A DNA stretch of 64,000 nucleotides, taken from positions 3,602,001 through 3,666,000 of the forward strand of contig NZ_JAUSVF010000001.1 of the NCBI RefSeq assembly GCF_030814475.1, read 5' to 3'. Shown here in pieces: positions 17,359 through 25,235 of the stretch. A program made the translations under genes and the position numbers. Position 1 is the first letter of the stretch, and each line of letters begins with the position of its first letter. The notes beneath the pieces were generated by a model. It made no database searches, was not told the DNA's origin, and saw nothing but the letters and a program-made list of their open reading frames with translations. This DNA is from Pararhizobium capsulatum DSM 1112 (GTDB lineage: Bacteria; Pseudomonadota; Alphaproteobacteria; Rhizobiales; Rhizobiaceae).

Positions 17359-18809
17359 CTACAGTCATCAAGAACGGCACCATCGTCACCGCCGACCTGA
17401 CCTATAAGGCGGACGTCAAGATCGAGGCTGGCCGGATCATCGAGATCGGGCCGAACCTTTCCGGCGACGAGACGCTGGATGCGAGCGGCTGTTATGTCAT
17501 GCCCGGCGGCATCGATCCGCATGTGCATCTCGAAATGCCGTTCATGGGCACCTATTCCTCCGATGATTTCGAAAGCGGTACCCGCGCCGCCCTCGCCGGT
17601 GGTACGACCATGGTGGTCGATTTCTGTCTGCCCGATCCCGGCCAGTCCCTGCTCGATGCGCTGAAGCGCTGGGACAACAAATCGACCCGCGCCAATTGCG
17701 ACTATTCTTTCCATATGTCGGTGACGTGGTGGGGCGAGCAGGTCTTCAACGACATGAAGACCATCGTGCAGGAAAAGGGCATCAACACCTTCAAGCACTT
17801 CATGGCCTATAAGGGCGCGCTGATGGTGAACGACGACGAGATGTTCGCCTCGTTCTCGCGCTGCGCCGAGCTTGGCGCGCTCCCCCTCGTCCATGCCGAA
17901 AACGGCGATGTCGTCGCCGCCATGCAGCAGAAGCTGATGGATGAAGGCAATAATGGCCCGGAAGGCCATGCCTATTCGCGGCCCGCCTCCGTCGAGGGCG
18001 AGGCAACCAACCGCGCCATCATCATCGCCGATATGGCCCGCGTGCCGCTCTACGTGGTCCACACCTCATGCGAACAGGCCCACGAAGCCATCCGCCGCGC
18101 CCGCCAGAACGGCATGCGCGTCTATGGCGAGCCGCTGATCCAGCACCTGACGCTGGATGAGAGCGAATATTTCAACAAGGACTGGGATCACTCCGCCCGC
18201 CGCGTGATGTCGCCACCCTTCCGCAACAAGCAGCATCAGGACAGCCTCTGGGCCGGGCTCTCTTCCGGCTCGCTGCAGGTGGTCGCGACCGACCACTGCG
18301 CCTTTACCACCGACCAGAAACGCACAGGCGCCGGCGATTTCCGCAAGATCCCCAACGGCACCGGCGGGCTCGAAGACCGCATGCCGATGCTCTGGACCTA
18401 TGGCGTCGCAACGGGCCGCATAACCATGAACGAGTTCGTGGCCGTCACCTCCACCAACATCGCCAAGATCCTCAACGTCTATCCGCGGAAGGGCGCGATC
18501 CTCGTCGGGGCCGATGCAGATATCGTCGTCTGGGACCCGAAACGCTCGAAGACCATTACCGCCAAGAACCAGCAATCGGCGATCGACTACAATGTCTTTG
18601 AAGGCAAGGAAGTGACTGGCTTGCCGCGCTACACGTTGACGCGCGGCGTGGTCGCGATCGAGGAAGGCACGGTCAAGACGCAGGAAGGCCACGGCAAGTT
18701 CGTGTCCCGCGAACCCTTCACTGCCGTCAACAAGGCGCTTTCCACCTGGAAGGAACTGACCGCGCCGCGCAAGGTTGAGCGCACCGGCATCCCGGCGAGC
18801 GGGGTTTAA
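17355..18809 (+). CDS. hydA: Dihydropyrimidinase (D-hydantoinase)
   Basis: This 484-residue cyclic amidohydrolase opens dihydrouracil/dihydrothymine to N-carbamoyl-beta-amino acids. Metal ligands are visible: HVHLEMP (about residues 57-63), carbamylated Lys in FKHFMAYKG (about 147-155), HAEN (about 180) and HTSCEQ (about 236). The terminal Asp lies in ATDHCAF (about 313). Length is typical of the family. ATG 17355 follows AAGGGAG and overlaps the DUF559 stop. It acts between PreTA and the amidohydrolase at 15450 in the reductive pyrimidine route. Confidence 0.94.
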   Translation: MTTVIKNGTIVTADLTYKADVKIEAGRIIEIGPNLSGDETLDASGCYVMPGGIDPHVHLEMPFMGTYSSDDFESGTRAALAGGTTMVVDFCLPDPGQSLLDALKRWDNKSTRANCDYSFHMSVTWWGEQVFNDMKTIVQEKGINTFKHFMAYKGALMVNDDEMFASFSRCAELGALPLVHAENGDVVAAMQQKLMDEGNNGPEGHAYSRPASVEGEATNRAIIIADMARVPLYVVHTSCEQAHEAIRRARQNGMRVYGEPLIQHLTLDESEYFNKDWDHSARRVMSPPFRNKQHQDSLWAGLSSGSLQVVATDHCAFTTDQKRTGAGDFRKIPNGTGGLEDRMPMLWTYGVATGRITMNEFVAVTSTNIAKILNVYPRKGAILVGADADIVVWDPKRSKTITAKNQQSAIDYNVFEGKEVTGLPRYTLTRGVVAIEEGTVKTQEGHGKFVSREPFTAVNKALSTWKELTAPRKVERTGIPASGV

Positions 18810-18837
18810 AAATCGCGGATGCCCAATATGCCGCGCC

Positions 18838-18993
18838 TTACCCCCCTCTGTCCCTTCGGGACATCTCCCCCTCAAGGGGGGAGATCGTTCTTTTCCCAAT
18901 TTGCGTATGCAGCGAGAGGGTTCGATGTGCTCCCCATCTCCCCCCTTGAGGGGGAGATGGGGAGCAGTGACAGAGTGGGGTGCGGCCCCACGC
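18838..18993. repeat. RIME-like intergenic repeat, second type
   Basis: A GC-rich mosaic lies between two convergent genes. Its outer arms (CCCCTCTGTC.. near 18841 and ..GACAGAGTGGGG near 18970) and inner arms (CATCTCCCCCTCAAGGGGGG near 18870 and CCCCCTTGAGGGGGAGATG near 18942) are inverted. The module sequence differs from the 16725 element, so it is a different repeat class. It may also end transcription of both genes. Confidence 0.7.
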
Positions 18994-19007
18994 TTGAATG
19001 CCAGCGG

Positions 19008-19451
19008 TCAGAATTTGATCAGCGACTCCAACTCCGGCAGCAGCACAACGCTTTCCTGCTCGTTCGGGTCTGTCCGGGCGATCACCGCGCTGCAGGGCGC
19101 ATCCGACAGGTTTGCCGGCAGATGCGGCACGCCGGCCGGAATGTAGAACATCTCACCGGCCTTGACGATGACGTGATGCTCCAGCCGGTCGCCATACCAG
19201 GTGTGCGCCTCGCCCGAGAGCATGTAGATCGCCGTTTCATGACTTTCGTGCATATGGGCCTTGGCGCGACCGCCCGGCGGGATCGTCAGGAGATGCATGC
19301 AGATGCCCTTGGCCCCGACGGCTTCCGCCGAAATGCCCTCGAAATAACTGAACCCCTGCTTGCCGTCATAGATACTCCCTGGACGAACCAGATGGCACGT
19401 CGGCTTTTCATCGAGAATACGTTCAGCCAAAACACTCTCAGATTGCGACAT
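19008..19451 (-). CDS. Cupin-domain protein
   Basis: This 147-residue single-domain cupin has both conserved motifs. Motif 1 is AHMHESHETAIYMLSGE (about residues 65-81; two His and Glu of the metal site). Motif 2 is GEMFYIPAGVPHLPAN (about 98-113; third His). It is cytoplasmic with no signal peptide. ATG 19451 follows GGAGGATG. It is divergent from the ABC ATPase gene and convergent with dihydropyrimidinase. The small-cupin family covers many isomerases, dioxygenases and binding proteins, so function is unknown; a role with pyrimidine or ureide intermediates is only contextual. Confidence 0.85.
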   Translation of the reverse strand: MSQSESVLAERILDEKPTCHLVRPGSIYDGKQGFSYFEGISAEAVGAKGICMHLLTIPPGGRAKAHMHESHETAIYMLSGEAHTWYGDRLEHHVIVKAGEMFYIPAGVPHLPANLSDAPCSAVIARTDPNEQESVVLLPELESLIKF

Positions 19452-19570
19452 CGATCATCCTCCAGGCCCTCTGCGCCAGCATACCGTAAATGGACAATAT
19501 GACGTACGATATTTCGAAACAGGAAGCCCAAGGGTTCCATACAGGTTCAGGGCGGAGCAACCAGCAGATC

Positions 19571-20362
19571 ATGACCCCCAATCTTGCATCCGTGGTGTCG
19601 GCGCGCGATCTCGGCCTGACGTTCGAGACCGGCGACGGCCCCGTCAACGCGCTGACCGGCGTCAATCTCGATGTGAAGAAGGGTGATTTCGTCTCTTTCA
19701 TCGGTCCCTCCGGCTGCGGCAAGACGACCTTCCTGCGCGTGATCGCAGACCTTGAAAAGCCGACCTCCGGCTCTATCACCGTCAACGGCACGACGCCGGA
19801 AGACGCCCGCAAGAACCGCTCCTACGGTTATGTCTTCCAGGCGGCCGCGCTTTATCCCTGGCGCACGATCGAGAAGAACATTGCGTTGCCGCTGGAGATC
19901 ATGGGCTATTCCAAGGCCGAGCAGCAACAGCGCATTGCCCGCACGCTCGAGCTTGTGAACCTCGCCGGCTTCGGCAAGAAATTCTCCTGGCAACTTTCCG
20001 GCGGCATGCAGCAGCGCGCCTCGATCGCCCGCGCCCTTGCCTTCGATGCCGATCTTCTCTTGATGGATGAGCCCTTCGGCGCGCTGGACGAGATCGTCCG
20101 CGACCATCTGAACGAACAGCTGCTGGAGCTCTGGGACCGAACCAACAAAACGATCTGCTTCGTCACCCATTCAATCCCCGAGGCGGTCTATCTCTCCACC
20201 AAGATCGTCGTCATGAGTCCGCGTCCCGGCCGCGTCACCGACATCATCGAATCCACCCTGCCCCGGGAGCGTCCGCTGGATATCCGCGAGACACCCGAGT
20301 TCCTGGAAATCGCCAGCCGCGTGCGCGATGGCCTGAGAGCGGGGCATAGCTATGATGAGTAG
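19571..20362 (+). CDS. ABC transporter ATPase, probable pyrimidine importer
   Basis: This ATPase of about 263 residues belongs to the nitrate/taurine/NMT1-type (SsuB/ThiZ-like) group. Walker A is GPSGCGKTT (about 49-57), signature LSGGMQQR (about 142-149), Walker B LLLMDEPFGALDE (about 162-174) and switch VTHSIPEA. The start is uncertain. ATG 19571 gives a family-like N-terminus, while ATGs at 19490 and 19499 are in frame; none has a strong ribosome site. It leads a cluster with two permeases and a binding protein. Position among pyrimidine-degradation genes suggests import of uracil/thymine or a related ring. Confidence 0.88.
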   Translation: MTPNLASVVSARDLGLTFETGDGPVNALTGVNLDVKKGDFVSFIGPSGCGKTTFLRVIADLEKPTSGSITVNGTTPEDARKNRSYGYVFQAAALYPWRTIEKNIALPLEIMGYSKAEQQQRIARTLELVNLAGFGKKFSWQLSGGMQQRASIARALAFDADLLLMDEPFGALDEIVRDHLNEQLLELWDRTNKTICFVTHSIPEAVYLSTKIVVMSPRPGRVTDIIESTLPRERPLDIRETPEFLEIASRVRDGLRAGHSYDE

Positions 20363-20387
20363 GAGCAGGGGAATATTGCCGCGGTCT

Positions 20388-20520
20388 CCCTCTTCTCCCC
20401 CGCGGGGAGAAGTGCCGAGCGTAAGCGAGGCGATGAGGGGGACTTGGCGGCGAGTTCGGAGCCAGCCCGCCCCCTCATCCGGCCCTTCGTGCCACCTTCT
20501 CCCCGTTGGGGAGAAGAGGG
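20388..20520. repeat. RIME-like intergenic repeat
   Basis: An imperfect inverted mosaic. CTCCCTCTTCTCCCCCGCGG (from 20387) pairs with the GGGGAGAAGAGGGAG module ending near 20522. A central pair GATGAGGGGG / CCCCCTCATCCGG is shared with the element at 16725-16904. It lies inside the transporter cluster, between the ATPase and the small membrane protein. Confidence 0.7.
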
Positions 20521-20566
20521 AGCGAGCCGCACATCCAGAAATCAACAATCCCCCGCAGGCCCGCCC

Positions 20567-20905
20567 ATGAACCCCGCCTTCCTTCTCTGGCTTGCCGCGG
20601 CCATGGCCGTTTTCCTGAGCGCCGCCACCGCATCGCGATACTACGTGGCCAACAACAACATCCTGGTCCTTGTCTTTTCCCTCGGCCTCTACTGCGTCGG
20701 CAATCTGATGATGGTGAAGCTGATGCGCGAGGGCGGACTGGGGATGGCAATCTCTGCTTCGGCCATCGCCCAGTTGCTGCTGATCAATATCATCGCCTTC
20801 GCTATCTTCGGCGAGCGGTTGACGACAACGCAGATGGCCGGCGTCGCCCTCGGCTTCGTCGCCATGGGGCTAATGCTGTTTCCAACGGGCGGTTCCGCGT
20901 CATGA
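20567..20905 (+). CDS. Small four-span membrane protein (SMR/EamA-like)
   Basis: This 112-residue hydrophobic protein has four predicted membrane segments (about residues 3-20, 32-50, 57-80 and 85-106) and the pattern FGERLTTTQMAGVALGFVAM near the last two, as in small multidrug resistance/half-EamA proteins. ATG 20567 begins after the RIME-like repeat. Its stop overlaps the next permease by ATGA, so it is part of the transporter operon. Such a protein is not a usual part of an NMT1-type ABC importer. It may be an accessory exporter or a stabilising partner. Confidence 0.75.
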   Translation: MNPAFLLWLAAAMAVFLSAATASRYYVANNNILVLVFSLGLYCVGNLMMVKLMREGGLGMAISASAIAQLLLINIIAFAIFGERLTTTQMAGVALGFVAMGLMLFPTGGSAS

Positions 20906-21774
20906 CCCTGCGCGAAAAATTCTTTCCCGTTCTTACCATCGTCCTGATCCTGATCGCCATCTGGTACGTCGCCGCCGTCTATCTCAACGCGCCCTTCGAG
21001 CGCGACACGGTCGCACGCGCTGGAACAACGATCACCTTCTCGGAAATCGTGCCGAAAACCATGTTCCAGGCACGACCAGTGCTGCCGGCACCGCATCAGG
21101 TCATAGCGGAAATCTGGGATACGACCTTCAACAAGCCGATCACCTCGAAACGCAGCCTCGTCTATCACGCCTGGATCACGCTTTCGGCGACCCTCGTCGG
21201 CTTCGGCATCGGCACCGTCCTCGGCATCCTGCTTGCCATCGGCATCGTCCACAACCGCGCCATGGATCGCTCGCTGATGCCATGGGTCATCGCCAGCCAG
21301 ACGATCCCGATCCTTGCCATCGCGCCGATGATCATTGTCGTCCTCAATGCCATCGGCATTGCCGGCCTGCTACCGAAGGCGCTGATCTCGACCTATCTGA
21401 GCTTCTTCCCGATCGTCGTCGGCGTGGTGAAGGGCCTGCGCAGCCCCGAACAGATCCAGCTCGACCTGATGCACACCTATTACGCCTCCTCCGCCCAGAC
21501 TTTCTGGAAGCTGCGCTGGCCGGCTTCTATGCCCTATCTCTTCACTTCGCTGAAGGTGGCGATCGCTATCTCGCTGGTCGGCGCCATCGTCGGAGAACTG
21601 CCGACGGGCGCGGTCGCCGGTCTCGGCGCCCGTCTGCTTGCGGGCTCCTATTATGGCCAGACCGTGCAGATCTGGTCGGCGCTGTTCATGGCGGCGGCAT
21701 TGGCCGCTGTGCTGGTCATCATCGTCGGCATCGCCCACACCGCCGTCCTCAAGCGCATGGGAGTGAAACCATGA
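20902..21774 (+). CDS. ABC transporter permease (first), pyrimidine-type
   Basis: This 290-residue inner-membrane permease is of the SsuC/NMT1 (binding-protein-dependent) type. It has an N-terminal span at about 9-29 and a core of five more. The cytoplasmic loop is DLMHTYYASSAQTFWKLRWP (about 190-209). ATG 20902 overlaps the preceding stop (ATGA), and its own stop overlaps the next permease. With the second permease it probably forms a heterodimeric channel. Confidence 0.9.
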   Translation: MTLREKFFPVLTIVLILIAIWYVAAVYLNAPFERDTVARAGTTITFSEIVPKTMFQARPVLPAPHQVIAEIWDTTFNKPITSKRSLVYHAWITLSATLVGFGIGTVLGILLAIGIVHNRAMDRSLMPWVIASQTIPILAIAPMIIVVLNAIGIAGLLPKALISTYLSFFPIVVGVVKGLRSPEQIQLDLMHTYYASSAQTFWKLRWPASMPYLFTSLKVAIAISLVGAIVGELPTGAVAGLGARLLAGSYYGQTVQIWSALFMAAALAAVLVIIVGIAHTAVLKRMGVKP

Positions 21775-22643
21775 CCTCCGGTTTCCTCTACGGCGCCATC
21801 GCCTTCTGGCTCACCGCCTGGGCCATCAACGAATGGCTGGTGCGCGTCAAGACCAAGGATCGCACGGCCCAGCAAGCCATCCGCATCGCCGTGCCGTTGC
21901 TGTTCGGGATCAGCATCCTCGTGCTCTGGGAAGGCATTGTGCGCGGCTTCAATGTCCCCTCGGTCCTCCTGCCCCCGCCCTCGATGATCTGGACGCGGCT
22001 GATCAATTCGCTGCCGACGCTCTGGGCCGATTTCCGTCAGACGTTCCTCAAATCCGTCATCACCGGCTATGTGATGGGCTGCGGTCTGGGCTTCCTCGTC
22101 GCCATCGCCATCGATCGTTCGCCCTTCCTGCAGAAGGGGCTGCTGCCGCTCGGCAATTTCGTCTCGGCGCTGCCGGTGGTTGGTGTCGCCCCCATCATGG
22201 TCATGTGGTTCGGTTTCGACTGGCAGTCGAAGGTCGCCGTCGTCGTGATGATGACGTTCTTCCCGATGCTGGTGAACACCATCTCCGGCCTTGCCGCCGC
22301 AAGCCAGATGGAAAAGGACCTGATGCACACCTATGCCGCAAGCTGGTTCCAGACGCTCGTTAAATTGCGTCTTCCCGCGGCTTGGCCATTCATATTCAAT
22401 GCACTGAAAATCAATTCCACGCTCGCCCTCATCGGCGCCATCGTGGCGGAATTCTTCGGGACACCCATCGTCGGCATGGGCTTCCGGATTTCCACCGAAG
22501 TGGGCCGCATGAATGTCGACATGGTTTGGGCCGAAATCGCGGTTGCCGCGGTGGCTGGCTCGGCCTTTTACGGGATCGTCGCGCTCGTCGAACGCGCCGT
22601 CACGTTCTGGCATCCGTCTGTCCGTGGTGGGCAGACGTCATAA
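21771..22643 (+). CDS. ABC transporter permease (second), pyrimidine-type
   Basis: This 290-residue permease is homologous to the preceding gene, with matching loop DLMHTYAASWFQTLVKLRLP (about 182-201) and six spans. ATG 21771 overlaps the previous stop (ATGA). Two distinct permeases with one ATPase suggest a heterodimer with a single ATPase used twice. It lies 44 bases before the binding-protein gene. Confidence 0.9.
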   Translation: MTSGFLYGAIAFWLTAWAINEWLVRVKTKDRTAQQAIRIAVPLLFGISILVLWEGIVRGFNVPSVLLPPPSMIWTRLINSLPTLWADFRQTFLKSVITGYVMGCGLGFLVAIAIDRSPFLQKGLLPLGNFVSALPVVGVAPIMVMWFGFDWQSKVAVVVMMTFFPMLVNTISGLAAASQMEKDLMHTYAASWFQTLVKLRLPAAWPFIFNALKINSTLALIGAIVAEFFGTPIVGMGFRISTEVGRMNVDMVWAEIAVAAVAGSAFYGIVALVERAVTFWHPSVRGGQTS

Positions 22644-22687
22644 AAGGGCCTGCCCACAAGGGCGGGCATCATAAGAGGGAACTGAAA

Positions 22688-23680
22688 ATGAAGACAAAAC
22701 TGGCATCCCTGCTGCTCGCAGGTGCATTTTCGCTTTCTGCCTTCCAGGCCATGGCGGCAGACAAGGTCACGCTTCAGCTGAAGTGGGTGACCCAGGCCCA
22801 GTTCGCCGGCTATTACGTCGCCAAGGACAAGGGCTTCTATGAAGCAGAAGGCCTTGACGTCGAAATCAAGCCGGGCGGCCCGGATATCGCCCCGCCGCAG
22901 GTCATCGCCGGCGGTGGTGCCGACGTCGTCGTCGACTGGATGCCGTCAGCGCTCGCGACCCGCGAAAAGGGCGTTCCCCTCGTCAACATTGCCCAGCCCT
23001 TCAAGTCCTCCGGCATGATGCTGACCTGCCTGAAGGAATCCGGCGTCGCCTCGCCGGCTGACTTCAAGGGCAAGACGCTGGGCGTCTGGTTCTTCGGCAA
23101 CGAGTATCCGTTCCTGTCGTGGATGAGCCAGCTTGGCCTGAAGACCGATGGCGGCCCGGATGGCGTGACTGTCCTGAAGCAAGGCTTCAACGTCGACCCG
23201 CTGATCCAGAAGCAGGCGGCCTGCATCTCGACCATGACCTACAACGAATATGGTCAGGTGCTCGATGCTGGCATCAAGCCGGAAGACCTTGTCGTCTTCA
23301 AGTATCAGGATCAGGGTGTCGCAACGCTGGAAGACGGCCTCTACGTTCTCGAAGACAAGCTCAAGGAGCCTGCCTTCAAGGAAAAGATGGTCAAGTTCGT
23401 GCGCGCGTCGATGAAGGGCTGGAAATACGCCGAAGCCAACCCGGACGAAGCCGCAGGCATCGTTCTCGAAAACGACTCCACCGGCGCCCAGACGGAAGAA
23501 CATCAGAAGTTCATGATGAGCGAAGTCGCCAAGCTGACGGCCGGCTCGAACGGCGCGTTGGATGAGGCCGACTACAAGCGCACGGTCGATTCACTGCTGA
23601 AGGGCGGCTCCGATCCGGTCATCACCAAGGAGCCGGAAGGCGCCTTCACCCACGAGATCACTGACGCTGCCCTGAAATAG
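22688..23680 (+). CDS. NMT1/THI5-type ABC substrate-binding protein
   Basis: This 330-residue periplasmic protein has signal peptide MKTKLASLLLAGAFSLSAF with cleavage after AMA (about residue 23). The mature N-terminus VTLQLKWVTQAQFAGYYVAK is characteristic of the NMT1/THI5-like fold that binds pyrimidine-type ligands (hydroxymethylpyrimidine, riboflavin precursors). ATG 22688 opens the signal peptide. It is the last gene of the transporter unit, followed by a strong hairpin at 23704-23732. Ligand inferred as a pyrimidine from the family and neighbours; a thiamine precursor is the main alternative. Confidence 0.9.
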   Translation: MKTKLASLLLAGAFSLSAFQAMAADKVTLQLKWVTQAQFAGYYVAKDKGFYEAEGLDVEIKPGGPDIAPPQVIAGGGADVVVDWMPSALATREKGVPLVNIAQPFKSSGMMLTCLKESGVASPADFKGKTLGVWFFGNEYPFLSWMSQLGLKTDGGPDGVTVLKQGFNVDPLIQKQAACISTMTYNEYGQVLDAGIKPEDLVVFKYQDQGVATLEDGLYVLEDKLKEPAFKEKMVKFVRASMKGWKYAEANPDEAAGIVLENDSTGAQTEEHQKFMMSEVAKLTAGSNGALDEADYKRTVDSLLKGGSDPVITKEPEGAFTHEITDAALK

Positions 23681-23703
23681 GCATCTGACGGAATTTCATG
23701 CAG

Positions 23704-23732
23704 GAAACGCGCGGGAACGTCCCGCGCGTTTC
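23704..23732 (+). terminator. Terminator of the pyrimidine transporter operon
   Basis: A perfect 13-bp stem GAAACGCGCGGGA / TCCCGCGCGTTTC with loop ACG follows the binding-protein stop by 23 bases. Only a short T-rich tail follows. The remaining bases up to 24034 show no gene and no other structure I can name. Confidence 0.75.
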
Positions 23733-24034
23733 TCATTTGCAACATATAAAAACACTTTTTTCAGATCGATGTGGTTCAAGACAAAAATTGCCTCGAAGAA
23801 GTCCTACAGATAGAATAATGAGGCACCATTCTTTTTTTATTGTGATCTTGCATCGCCAAAAGGGCCTTACTAAATAGAACCCTGAGGCATTTTGAGGAGA
23901 GCGCGGGGGAAATTTTCTCGAGTTGGATCGAGGCGATATTTCTTCCCCTTCCAGCGGCTGACAGCGATGTATCCTTCCCGGATGAAGGAGCGTTCTGGCA
24001 ACCGATTTATCCGGAATTCGAGGAAAGTTAGCCG

Positions 24035-25222
24035 ATGGCCCGCAACACGATGTTTGGTGTCCTTACCACGCTGCTTCTGGCGCTCCACGCGAGCACCGCA
24101 CTGGCGCAGGAACCAGCTCCTGCAAAAACCGAACAGGCCCTGCCCTCCATTATTGTCTCGGAAGTCAAGACCAAGCCGATCGTCGATCGGGTTGTTGCGA
24201 CCGGCGCCGTCAAGGCGGTCGAGGAAACCTATGTGTCGCCGCTCGTCGATGGGCTCTCCATCCGCACGCTGAACGCCGATGTCGGCGATCGCGTCGAGGC
24301 CGAAAGCACGCTTGCGACACTGAACCCGGACATGCTGGAGCTGCAGAAGAGCCAGTATGCCGCAAATCTTGCCAAGGCGAATGCCGGCCTTGCCCAATAT
24401 CAGGCGCAGCTTGTCGAAGCGCAGGCCAATGCCGACGAAGCCGTTCGCGTCAGCGAACGATCGCAAAAGCTTTCCGAGGCCGGCTCGATGTCGACCGCCC
24501 AGCGGGATAAGGAAAAGGCTGCGGCAACGGCAGCGCTCGCCCGGGTCAACTCCGCCGAGCAACTCGTCTCCGTGGCCAAGGCCGATATCAAGGTCGTCGA
24601 GGCACAGATTTCGGATATCGACCTGCGGCTGGCCCGAACGGATGTGAAAACGCCCGTTACCGGCGTCATTTCGGCGAGGACTGCAAAAGTCGGCGCCATC
24701 GCCAATGGTAGCGGCGAGCCCCTGTTCACGATCATTCGCGACGGCGCAATCGAGATGAAGGCCGATATCATCGAGACGGACCTGCCGAAGCTTGAAATCG
24801 GTCAGAAGGCAAAAATTACGCTGGCGGACGGCAAAACGCAGATCGACGGTAAAATTCGCCTGATTTCACCGGTAGTCGATACCCAGACCCGCCTCGGCAG
24901 CGTCTACATCACGCTGCTAGATGCTGATAAGGCGCGGGTCGGCATGTATGCGAGAGCCCAGATCATCGTGACCGAGAAGGAAGCGCTTGTCCTTCCGCTC
25001 TCAGCGGTGACGAAGACCAAAGACGGCATGGTTACCCGCAAGGTTGACGGCGACGTCGCCCATGTCGCGAAGATCGAAACCGGCATTGAGGACGACGGAT
25101 ATATCGAGATCCGCAGCGGCCTTAGCCAGGGAGACAAGGTGATCACCAAGGCAGGCGCCTTTGTGCGCGACGGTGATCGCATTAAACCGGTGCTGTCCGG
25201 CGCCGAAACCGTATCGAACTGA
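24035..25222 (+). CDS. RND efflux periplasmic adaptor subunit
   Basis: This 395-residue membrane fusion protein has signal peptide MARNTMFGVLTTLLLALHAS with cleavage near ALA-Q (about 24). A lipoyl/barrel-sandwich segment (VSPLVDGLSIRTLNADVGDR, about 68-87) is followed by a long coiled-coil hairpin rich in Ala, Gln and Glu (about 100-190). Beta-barrel and membrane-proximal domains follow. It connects the inner-membrane pump to an outer-membrane channel, which is not encoded here. It lies 13 bases before the pump gene. No adjacent regulator is seen; the substrate is unknown. Confidence 0.92.
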   Translation: MARNTMFGVLTTLLLALHASTALAQEPAPAKTEQALPSIIVSEVKTKPIVDRVVATGAVKAVEETYVSPLVDGLSIRTLNADVGDRVEAESTLATLNPDMLELQKSQYAANLAKANAGLAQYQAQLVEAQANADEAVRVSERSQKLSEAGSMSTAQRDKEKAAATAALARVNSAEQLVSVAKADIKVVEAQISDIDLRLARTDVKTPVTGVISARTAKVGAIANGSGEPLFTIIRDGAIEMKADIIETDLPKLEIGQKAKITLADGKTQIDGKIRLISPVVDTQTRLGSVYITLLDADKARVGMYARAQIIVTEKEALVLPLSAVTKTKDGMVTRKVDGDVAHVAKIETGIEDDGYIEIRSGLSQGDKVITKAGAFVRDGDRIKPVLSGAETVSN

Positions 25223-25235
25223 CGAGGTCTAAGCG

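Noticed and set aside
16725..20520. CRISPR array
   Set aside because: Repeats are inverted and irregularly placed, without regular spacers or cas genes.
23892..24272. Possible small gene before the RND adaptor
   Set aside because: Overlaps the adaptor signal peptide in another frame, with Arg-rich shadow composition.
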